Below are positions 14,654 to 21,709 of a DNA stretch of 34,602 nucleotides, piece after piece; the stretch's first letter is position 1, and each line of letters opens with the position of its first letter. The translations under genes and the position numbers were made by a program. Source of the stretch: a virus; the IMG/VR virus record IMGVR_UViG_3300017971_000564, positions 1 to 34,602 of that record. One strand, 5' to 3'. The notes below the pieces were generated by a model. It made no database searches, was not told the DNA's origin, and was given only the letters and a program-made list of their open reading frames with translations.

Positions 14654-15073
14654 GTGCGCAGCAACGACGCAACCGGCTGGGGCGACTACATGGCGGTTAC
14701 CGCGGCCTGGACCGTGGTATCCGGCGCTGCCTTCTCGGCCGCGAAGGATCTGCGGCTGGCGACCGGGAACCTCATCTTCACGCTCAACAGCCTGCTCGGC
14801 GGTGCGGGCGATACGCTGACGGTCCAGCTCCAACACTCCGACGACAACGGCGTGGCCGACCCCTACACCAGCGTTTCGGGCAAGGCGTTCGACCCCATCA
14901 CCGACGCGCAGAACGTGCGGCAGTACATCACGGCCCACAAGAAGGATCTCAAGCGGTTCGTGCGGTTCGCCTACATCCCGGCCGGCGCAGCCCCGTTCCT
15001 CTTCATCGTCACCATCGGGCTGTGGTCCATCCCTCTCGGCGCGCTGCCGACCGTGTTCACCCAGAACGATTAG
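14654..15073 (+). CDS. Decoration-like protein, paralog 3 of 3, 139 aa
   Basis: The GTG at 14654 has AGGAGG five bases upstream. It contains VQLQHSDDNGVADPYTSV and HKKDLKRFVRFAYIP, matching the paralogs at 13751 and 14207. The C-terminal segment is hydrophobic (APFLFIVTIGLWSIPLGALPT), unlike the others. It is probably a third surface or minor head protein. Confidence 0.65.
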   Translation: MRSNDATGWGDYMAVTAAWTVVSGAAFSAAKDLRLATGNLIFTLNSLLGGAGDTLTVQLQHSDDNGVADPYTSVSGKAFDPITDAQNVRQYITAHKKDLKRFVRFAYIPAGAAPFLFIVTIGLWSIPLGALPTVFTQND

Positions 15074-15082
15074 GGGGCCACC

Positions 15083-15256
15083 GTGGCAGAGAGTATCGCA
15101 GAGCAGATCGCCGCGAAGAAGACGACGGCCGTCGTGGCCCTCTTCGACTTCCTGGGCAAGAAGGGCGACTGGACGACCAAGGCCGGCCAGGACCTCGTCA
15201 AGGCCGCGGTGGCAGAGCAGGTCGAGAACGGCGACCTGATCCTGGCGGAGGAGTAG
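15083..15256 (+). CDS. Small unknown protein, 57 aa
   Basis: The GTG at 15083 lies in a good context (stop TAG, GGGG, then GTG). The product (AESIAEQIAAKK, VVALFDFLGKKGDWTTKAGQDLV) is helical with an acidic C-terminus. Third positions are G/C as expected. It sits between decoration and connector genes, so it is probably a minor virion or assembly protein. Confidence 0.55.
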   Translation: MAESIAEQIAAKKTTAVVALFDFLGKKGDWTTKAGQDLVKAAVAEQVENGDLILAEE

Positions 15257-15259
15257 ACC

Positions 15260-15868
15260 GTGGCCGCCCTCGCCATGACCACCAGGCAGCGCGTCAAGGA
15301 GCTGCTCACGGTCAAGCCCTCGGACACCACGCAGGACGCCCTAATCGACATCCTCATCGGGCGGTGGAGCCGGGCGGCCGAGCGGGTGCTGAACCGGCAC
15401 GTCAAGACCGAGGCCCGCGTAGAGGTCTACAACACGGGGGCCATGCAGAGGGTGTGGAGCCTCCCGGCCTACGGGGACCCGAACTCGGCGGTCACGCAGC
15501 TCGTGCACGACCTCGACCGCGACTGGACCGACACGGGTGACATCGTCGACGCCGACGACTGGACCTACGATCCGGTCACCGGGCTGCTCTACCTGGACGT
15601 CCTGCTGGCCGCCGGCCCCCGGACCCTCCAGGTGACCTACACGGCCGGCATGGCCGACACGACGGCGAACTTCATCGACCGGTACGAGGACGCGGCCCAC
15701 GCGGTCGAGATGCAGGTGGCCCACATCTTCAACCGGAAGGACGAGCTGGGCCTCCAGTCGCTGTCCATGCAGGGGCAGAACGTCTCCATGGCGGACGAGC
15801 CGGCCCGGTGGCTGAAGGCATCGAAGGAGGCCCTGCGACGCCTGCGGAGGCTGTCGCTTGCCGCCTAG
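15260..15868 (+). CDS. Head-tail connector protein (gp6-like), 202 aa
   Basis: The GTG at 15260 follows the previous stop by three bases. It has an N-terminal TTRQRVKELLTV...DILIGRWSRAAERVLNR, a beta-rich middle, LQVTYTAGMADTTANFIDRYEDAAHAVEMQVAHIFNRKDELGL, and a C-terminal helix. This is the general pattern of adaptor proteins that bind below the portal. Family placement is from pattern and position. Confidence 0.7.
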   Translation: MAALAMTTRQRVKELLTVKPSDTTQDALIDILIGRWSRAAERVLNRHVKTEARVEVYNTGAMQRVWSLPAYGDPNSAVTQLVHDLDRDWTDTGDIVDADDWTYDPVTGLLYLDVLLAAGPRTLQVTYTAGMADTTANFIDRYEDAAHAVEMQVAHIFNRKDELGLQSLSMQGQNVSMADEPARWLKASKEALRRLRRLSLAA

Positions 15869-16520
15869 AGTCCAGATGAAGGTCGAGGGCCTTCGCAAGG
15901 CCGTCGCCATCCTCGCCCGTATGCCCCGCGTCATCGGTGGGGCGGTCCTCGGCGCCTTCAAGATCCACGGCAAGCAGTTCGAGCGTGACTTCGTCCAGCG
16001 CCGCCTCTCGAGCGGTGCACCCCCGGGGCGGGCGAAGCCGGGCGCCCTGGCATCCCGGACCGGCGCCCTCCGCCGGAACTTCCGGGTGCGCGTCGTGGGC
16101 GCGCCTCAGGACCCGGACTCCATCGCGGCCATCGCCGAGATCGGGAAGAACGCCCCGTATGCCACGGTGCACGAGTACGGGGCCGAGGGGTCCAACGCCG
16201 TGCGCTCGTCGCGGCCCCGTGGCTTCCTGGCCATCCCCGTGGGGCCGGCGAGGACGCGGGCGGGCGCCAACCCCGTGGGGCCGCGGGACATCCCCGACCT
16301 GTTCCCGGTGACCTCGAAGGCCGGCTCGCTGCTGCTCGTCAAGCGGGTGGGCAAGGGCATCCAGCCCTGGTTCGTGCTCAAGCGATCGGTGTCGATCCCG
16401 GCGCGCCTGAACCTGCGGAAGGACTGGCTGGGGTCCCGTGTGGACGCCGCGACTACAATGGTCGCCCAGATCGGTGGGGCGCTGACGCGCCTCTTCTCTC
16501 GCGGAGGTCGCGGTGGCTGA
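15858..16520 (+). CDS. HK97 gp10-like head-tail joining protein, 220 aa
   Basis: The TTG at 15858 is chosen because GGAGG lies seven bases upstream; the ATG at 15876 has no ribosome binding site. The N-terminal helix VEGLRKAVAILARMP, GALASRTGALRRNFRVRV, and YATVHEYGAEGSN match the gp10-like family (helix, S/T-G-x-L-R and H-E-Y/F-G motifs). It should form part of the neck or tail completion complex. Confidence 0.75.
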   Translation: MPPRVQMKVEGLRKAVAILARMPRVIGGAVLGAFKIHGKQFERDFVQRRLSSGAPPGRAKPGALASRTGALRRNFRVRVVGAPQDPDSIAAIAEIGKNAPYATVHEYGAEGSNAVRSSRPRGFLAIPVGPARTRAGANPVGPRDIPDLFPVTSKAGSLLLVKRVGKGIQPWFVLKRSVSIPARLNLRKDWLGSRVDAATTMVAQIGGALTRLFSRGGRGG

Positions 16521-16974
16521 CACCATCCTCGAGCAGGCCATGGCCGCCCTCCAGACCAACCTCGAGGCCATCAAGGTCTCGAACGGCTACGAGACCGACG
16601 TCAAGCAGGTGCTGCGCATGCCGGGCTCCGGGGCCTCGCGCGGGTCCTACCCGGTCATCAACCAGTGGGAACTCCAGGACACCGTACAGGAGGGGCCGGG
16701 CGAGCAGGTGCCCGTGCTCTTCGTCTCGCGGGTCAAGCGGGTGCTGCTCGAGCTCTGGATGCGGAGCCGCTCGGACCAGCCCACGGACATCAACAACCTC
16801 ATCGGCGACACGATTAAGGCGGTGAAGGCCGACCACAACCTTGGCGGCCTGGTCATCGACATGGAGATCCAGACGGTGCGCATCGCCGTCTCGGACGACT
16901 CGAGCCTCGTGGGGGCCGAGGTCGACGTGAACGTGTGGTATCGCCACCGGCTCTCCAACCCCTTCTCGCTGTGA
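16513..16974 (+). CDS. Tail terminator / tail completion-like protein, 153 aa
   Basis: The GTG at 16513 overlaps the gp10-like gene. It begins with a helix (DTILEQAMAALQTNLEAI), then beta strands, and ends with VDVNVWYRHRLSNPF. This order and its location between the gp10-like and tail tube genes fit tail terminator proteins that cap the tube. Assignment is mainly by synteny. Confidence 0.6.
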   Translation: MADTILEQAMAALQTNLEAIKVSNGYETDVKQVLRMPGSGASRGSYPVINQWELQDTVQEGPGEQVPVLFVSRVKRVLLELWMRSRSDQPTDINNLIGDTIKAVKADHNLGGLVIDMEIQTVRIAVSDDSSLVGAEVDVNVWYRHRLSNPFSL

Positions 16975-17003
16975 TTGCGTATCCGGGGGTTCGGTGCTAG
17001 GCT
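16975..17003 (+). promoter_or_regulatory. Candidate promoter before tail tube gene
   Basis: TTGCGT (16975-16980), 17 bases, then TAGGCT (16998-17003) with an upstream TGc (extended -10). It sits in a 60-base gap before a gene needed in high copy. Confidence 0.45.
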
Positions 17004-17034
17004 GGCGCGGAGGCTAGGAGCCACGGAGGGATAG

Positions 17035-17994
17035 ATGCATCTCGCGAAGCTGCGGACCCTGGGCGTCAAGGTCGAGAGCACGGAGGGCACGTATGACGCG
17101 CCCGGCGCGGCCGACGCCATCATGCTGATCGAGGAACCGAACTGGAACCCGATCATCGAGAAGGCGGACCGGCCCGCGGTTCGCAACACGCTCACGCCTC
17201 TCCAGAAGGTGCGAACGCTCGGAAAGGTCGAAATCACCTTCTCGTTCGAGATGAAGGGCGAGGACACCACGGCCGACAGCATTCCGAGCTGGGCCAAGAT
17301 CTTCACTGCCGCCGGCTTCCTGGTCACCCAGAACGTCGGAACCAGCGTGGCGATCACCCCGTCCGATGCGCTCTCCTCGTTCGCGACGATCCCGAGCTAT
17401 TCGCTCCTCGCCCAGCTGGACGGCTACGCCCTCCCGGTGCGTGGCGCACGCGTCGCCTCGATGGCGCTGAACTGCGTGGTCGGCGACCGGTGGGTGTGCA
17501 CGGTCACCATGAACGGCATCCTCGAGGGCGACGACTGGGATACCTCGAGCCTGTTCGACCCGAGCTTTAGCACCCAGCTCCCCGAGGTCTGGCACGACGA
17601 CGGCGTGTTCACGCTGGACGCCACGCCGATCAAGGTGGCCCGCATGGCCATCGACATGGGCATCGAGGGCGACTGGCGGCCGGACCCGAACCAGCAGTAC
17701 GGCCTGTGCTCGTGGGCCGTGGGCGGCCGTGCCATCACCGGCCAGCTGGACCCCGAGTTCGACCCGGCGACGCTCGACTACCTCGAGAAGCTGGTAACCG
17801 ACACCCGCCTGGCCCTGGTGGCCAAGCAGCGGGTGGGCGTCACGGGCAAGAGCCTGGACATCGCCATGCCCTACATCGAGGTCGACGACCACCCCGAGGC
17901 CCAGCGCGGCCCGATCCAGGTCGTGGACTACACCTTCGCCGCCTCCGGGCTGGCGACCGGGGAGGCCGACGAGTTCACGCTCACGAAGCAGTAG
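17035..17994 (+). CDS. Major tail tube protein, 319 aa
   Basis: The ATG at 17035 has GGAGGG four bases upstream. It begins with KLRTLGVKVESTEGTYDAPGAADAI, the usual N-terminus of phage tail tube proteins, and continues as a beta-rich two-part protein. The length is on the large side and may include an extra surface domain. The next two genes are the chaperones and the tape measure protein, which supports the call. Confidence 0.8.
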   Translation: MHLAKLRTLGVKVESTEGTYDAPGAADAIMLIEEPNWNPIIEKADRPAVRNTLTPLQKVRTLGKVEITFSFEMKGEDTTADSIPSWAKIFTAAGFLVTQNVGTSVAITPSDALSSFATIPSYSLLAQLDGYALPVRGARVASMALNCVVGDRWVCTVTMNGILEGDDWDTSSLFDPSFSTQLPEVWHDDGVFTLDATPIKVARMAIDMGIEGDWRPDPNQQYGLCSWAVGGRAITGQLDPEFDPATLDYLEKLVTDTRLALVAKQRVGVTGKSLDIAMPYIEVDDHPEAQRGPIQVVDYTFAASGLATGEADEFTLTKQ

Positions 17995-18026
17995 ACGCCT
18001 GACCACCATCTCCAAGGGAGGCACCT

Positions 18027-18410
18027 ATGGTGTGGGCTATCGACCCGAACAAGGTCCACGAGTACATCCCGGCCGAGGAGGCCGAGAAACCAGAGCAGGA
18101 GCGCACGGTGCTCCTGGGGCGCCCCCTCACGCCCATGCAGTACGCGCAGCTCTTCCAGGACCACATGGGCGAGGACGGGCAGAGCCTGTCGCCCGTGGGG
18201 TTCATGCTCGCCGCCGAGTGGGGCCTGGCCGGCTGGCGCAACCTCCGCAACCGCGAGACGAAGCAGGAGGTCGCGTTCCCCAACGACGGCAGCGGGATTC
18301 GCTACGTGCGGCCCAGCATCGCGACCTCGTTCGGAATCTTCATCGTGAGCCTGTGCGCGCTCGGGGAGGCCGAGTTGGGGGAATCGACGTCGGGCTCGAC
18401 ATCTGGCTAG
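18027..18410 (+). CDS. Tail assembly chaperone (G-like), 127 aa
   Basis: The ATG at 18027 has AAGGGAGG upstream. The protein starts VWAIDPNKVHEYIPAEEAEKPEQE, is acidic and mainly helical, and ends in STSGSTSG. Its position between tail tube and tape measure and the overlapping -1 frame after it are the signature of gpG/gpGT chaperones, which keep the tape measure soluble during tail assembly. Confidence 0.75.
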   Translation: MVWAIDPNKVHEYIPAEEAEKPEQERTVLLGRPLTPMQYAQLFQDHMGEDGQSLSPVGFMLAAEWGLAGWRNLRNRETKQEVAFPNDGSGIRYVRPSIATSFGIFIVSLCALGEAELGESTSGSTSG

Positions 18411-18727
18411 ACCGCCTCGGGTACGAGCCCGCCTGCGATACCTGTCACACGCTGCCCGAGGACGTGCGCCGAGCGCACGGATGCATCGGGACCGCGCCCG
18501 CCCCCGTCTGGTTCGACTCGAAGAACCGACCGCACTACCGCTGCCCGCAGCGTGAGGTCAGCCGGACGGTCATCCTGCTGCTCGACATGTACGAACGTCA
18601 GTCGTGCGGTATCCTTCCGGCAGCGGGCGGACTCCTAGACCAGACGCCCCAGGTGCTTCAGGCGTTCCGCTACATCCGGGCCGAGCGCGCGGCCCACATG
18701 CGGCGGACCGGGAAGGGTAAGGGCTGA
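18027..18727 (+). CDS. Tail assembly chaperone fusion (GT-like) by -1 frameshift, about 233 aa
   Basis: The same start as the short form, with a shift to the -1 frame near 18377-18383, gives a product that ends at 18727. The added part (GIDVGLDIWLDRLGYEPACDTCHTLPED...) has no start codon with a ribosome binding site, contains a CxxC, and reaches the tape measure start with a one-base overlap. This is the classical GT arrangement. An independent GTG upstream of the overlap is possible but unsupported. Confidence 0.65.
18377..18383 (+). promoter_or_regulatory. Probable -1 ribosomal frameshift site
   Basis: In frame 0 the codons are TTG GGG GAA. A slip of the tRNA on GGG by one base back still reads GGG, and decoding resumes as GGA ATC GAC. 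The frame 0 stop is 18408-18410. A short GTCG/CGAC hairpin lies downstream. This is not a perfect X-XXY-YYZ heptamer. Confidence 0.5.
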
Positions 18728-20874
18728 TGCCTCCAGAGACCCCGGTAGCGGTCACGCTTCGACTGAAGGACCTGCTGACCGACGAGGCGCCCAAGGCGAA
18801 GAGCGCCCTCTCGCAGATCGGCGGGGCGCTCAAGGGGGTGGGCCGGGCCTTCTTCAGCCTGCGCAACATCATCATCGGCGGCATCGGGGCCGTGGTCCTG
18901 AAGCGGTCGCTCGACCGTGTCATCTCGGCGGCCATCGAGCAAGAGGACGCGGTCAACAAGCTGAACTCCGCGCTCATGGTGCAGGGCGCGTTCTCGGACG
19001 AGGTCAGCGAGGCGAACCAGCGGCTGGCCGCCAGCCTCCAGAGGACAAGCCGCTTCGGCGACGAGGCGATCCTGAGCGCCCAATCGCTCCTGCTCACCTA
19101 CGGCGTGCAGGCCGATCGGCTCCGGGAGGCCACGGAGGCGACGCTCGACTTCGCCGCGGCCACGGGCCGGGATCTCAACACGGCCGCCCTGACCGTGGGC
19201 AAGGCCGCCGCGGGCTTCACCGGGGAGCTGAGCCGCTACGGCATCATCGTCGAGACGGAGGGCATCCCGAAGAGCGAGGTATTCACGGCCGTTCTCGAGA
19301 AGATGAACAGCCAGTTCGGGGGGCGTGCGCAGGCCGACGTCGAGACCTACGGCGGCCGCACGCAGCAGCTGGCGAACTCCTGGGGCGACCTGCTCGAGGA
19401 GATCGGGATGCTGGTCACCAAGACCCCGGAGGTCAACCAGTTCCTCGGCGACTCGTCCGAGGGCTTCCAGAACCTTGCATCGCTCGTCCGGGAGAACCGG
19501 GAGGAGCTACAGGCATTCGTGGTCAAGGGCCTCGAGGTCCTGTTGCGCGGCCTCGAGGTCGCGCTCGAGCAAGCCCAGGACCTGGGCAACATGTTCGACG
19601 ACATGTTTGGGACCAAGACCGAGCGCCGGTTCCTTGAGACCCAGATGCGAAACATCACGGCCGGGATGGAGGGCTTCACCGACACGCAGAAGCGTATTGC
19701 CGAACGGTCGATCCTCGCCGGGAAAAGCGTACGGGAATACAACGAGACGCTGGGCATGATGGAGATTCAGAACGAGGAGACGCTGCGCGGGGCCGAGGGG
19801 CTACGCGAGCAGCTGATTCTCTGGGTCGGTGGCGTCGACGAGGCGACGCGCAGGGCTGACGTATTCGACGGCGCGCTCTCCGGGCTTCGTGATGGCATCG
19901 CCGACCTGAGGGCCGAGCTGGACAAGCCGGGCAAGACGGTCGGGGACGTGCTTGGCCCGGGGGGTGACGAGGCAGAGGCGGCCGCGGAGGCCGAGGCCGA
20001 GAGCATGCGGGGCCTCCAGGAACTCTTCGAGCAGACCCAGGCTGCACAACGCGACGAGATGATCGAGACGCGGCAGCTTGAGTTCGAGCAGAATATGGCA
20101 CGGCAGACGGAGCAGGAGCGGTCCGCCGAGGCCCTCCGCGAGCTGGCCGAGGCTGAGGAGGAGGCACGCGCCGACCGCCTCATCGCCGAGCAGCAGTTCG
20201 CGTTCGAGCGAAACATGATCATGGCCCAGCTGAGCGACGCCGAGCGGGCGTCGGTCGAGGCACAGCTCGCGACCTTCAAGGGCGCCGAGGAAGAGCGGCT
20301 GGCGTTTCTCACCGAGGCGGCCAACCGTGAGCTTCAGCTGCGCCAGCAGAAGAACGCCCTCGCCCTCTCGTCCACGATCGAGTTCTTCAAGATCGCGGGG
20401 GCCATGGCCCAGAAGGGCACGAAGAAGCAGTTCGACATCTCGAAGGCAGCGGCCCTGGCAGAGGCTGCCGTCTCTCACCGGGCGGCCATCGCCAAGGCAG
20501 CGGCCATCGGCTTCCCGCAGAACATCCCCATCATCGCCCTCGAGGTCGCCCGGATGGTCGAGAACATTCGGAAGATCACGGGCACGAACATCGGCGGAGG
20601 GGGCGGAGGGGGCGGTGGACTCGGGGGCGGCGGCGGTGGTGGCGGCGGAGCCGCGGCCCCCATCGAGCCCATCGGCGCCCCCACGGGTGCTCCGGGCGGG
20701 GCTGGCGGTGGAGTCCCCGTAGGTGCTGGGGTCGAAACCAGCCGCCCCGACCGGGGTCCCAGGATCAGCGTTCAGTTCAACCGGGGTGTCATTTTCGGGA
20801 CGCCCGCGCAGATCGCCAGGCGCCTCACCGACATCGAGGAAGAGGTCATGGCCGGCACGGAGAACATCGACTAG
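18727..20874 (+). CDS. Tape measure protein, 715 aa
   Basis: The ATG at 18727 shares one base with the chaperone stop. An N-terminal amphipathic region and a hydrophobic helix (NIIIGGIGAVVLKRSL, 47-62) are followed by TYGVQADRLREATEATLDFAAATG, a common tape-measure block. Long helical coiled-coil segments rich in Glu, Ala and Arg (about 430-600) come next, then a Gly-rich linker (about 620-650), and a short C-terminal domain (RISVQFNRGVIFGTPAQIARRL). At about 0.15 nm per residue it predicts a tail near 105-110 nm. It sets tail length and is ejected with the DNA. Confidence 0.88.
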   Translation: MPPETPVAVTLRLKDLLTDEAPKAKSALSQIGGALKGVGRAFFSLRNIIIGGIGAVVLKRSLDRVISAAIEQEDAVNKLNSALMVQGAFSDEVSEANQRLAASLQRTSRFGDEAILSAQSLLLTYGVQADRLREATEATLDFAAATGRDLNTAALTVGKAAAGFTGELSRYGIIVETEGIPKSEVFTAVLEKMNSQFGGRAQADVETYGGRTQQLANSWGDLLEEIGMLVTKTPEVNQFLGDSSEGFQNLASLVRENREELQAFVVKGLEVLLRGLEVALEQAQDLGNMFDDMFGTKTERRFLETQMRNITAGMEGFTDTQKRIAERSILAGKSVREYNETLGMMEIQNEETLRGAEGLREQLILWVGGVDEATRRADVFDGALSGLRDGIADLRAELDKPGKTVGDVLGPGGDEAEAAAEAEAESMRGLQELFEQTQAAQRDEMIETRQLEFEQNMARQTEQERSAEALRELAEAEEEARADRLIAEQQFAFERNMIMAQLSDAERASVEAQLATFKGAEEERLAFLTEAANRELQLRQQKNALALSSTIEFFKIAGAMAQKGTKKQFDISKAAALAEAAVSHRAAIAKAAAIGFPQNIPIIALEVARMVENIRKITGTNIGGGGGGGGGLGGGGGGGGGAAAPIEPIGAPTGAPGGAGGGVPVGAGVETSRPDRGPRISVQFNRGVIFGTPAQIARRLTDIEEEVMAGTENID

Positions 20875-20883
20875 AGGAGCCCG

Positions 20884-21708
20884 ATGGACCTCACGCCACG
20901 CATCCTCGCCGACAACCTCTTCAGCCGGTCCGGCGTCAGCGTCACGGACCCGGGCGCGGCCAGCGGCTACCCGGCCGCGAACCTCTACGATGGCATCGGC
21001 TGGCTCAAGTGGATGCCGGACACCACGGCGGACAAGGAGTTGATCGTCGACGCGGGCTCGGCGGTCGCACCCGACGCATGGGGGCTCGTGGGCCACAACC
21101 TCTTCACCGAGACCACCACGGCCGCCCTCTACTACAGCGACGCAAGCGCCACCGGTCCCTGGACCCTCGAGGACAGTTACGCGCCGACCTCCGACGAGGA
21201 TTTCATGCGCGCCCTCGACGGCACGGAGAGCCATCGCTACTGGCGCATCCTGTTCTCGTCGATCGACGCCACGAGCCTCTTCGTCTCGGAGGCTCTGCTG
21301 GGCGAGGCGGTCAGCTTCTCGATCGGACTCGACTGGCGGGGGTTCGACCCCGACGACGAGGAGCCGGTCACGAGCATGCAGCGCAATCGGCTCGGCCACG
21401 TCATCGGCGTGCAGTTCGACCACTCGCGCCGGCGCCAGCGGTGGATCTGGCCCATGATCCCGACCAGCGAGCTGGACGACGCGACGACGTACACTGGGTT
21501 CGGGTGGTGGCGCAAGGAGATCGCGCGCCGGAACGTCCCCGCCCTCTACCTCTGGAACGCCGACGAGACGAGCCAGACGTACCAGCATGAGGCCATCTGG
21601 GGCCACGTCACGCAGTTCCCGCGGCAGCCCCTGCGGACCGCGCTGGCCGATGGGTGGCGGCGCCTCGAGCTGGAGATCACCGGGCGCGTGAGCGGAGAGG
21701 ACGACTGA
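20884..21708 (+). CDS. Distal tail-like protein, 274 aa
   Basis: The ATG at 20884 has GAGGAG upstream. The N-terminal part is beta-rich with a discoidin-like look (YPAANLYDGIGWLKWMPDTTADKELIVDAGSA..., YWRILFSS). The second half has FSIGLDWRGFDPDDEEPVTSMQRNRLGHV and ends with EITGRV. Placement directly after the tape measure and before the hub fits a Dit-type baseplate ring component. No enzyme motif is seen. Confidence 0.65.
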   Translation: MDLTPRILADNLFSRSGVSVTDPGAASGYPAANLYDGIGWLKWMPDTTADKELIVDAGSAVAPDAWGLVGHNLFTETTTAALYYSDASATGPWTLEDSYAPTSDEDFMRALDGTESHRYWRILFSSIDATSLFVSEALLGEAVSFSIGLDWRGFDPDDEEPVTSMQRNRLGHVIGVQFDHSRRRQRWIWPMIPTSELDDATTYTGFGWWRKEIARRNVPALYLWNADETSQTYQHEAIWGHVTQFPRQPLRTALADGWRRLELEITGRVSGEDD

Positions 21709-21709
21709 C

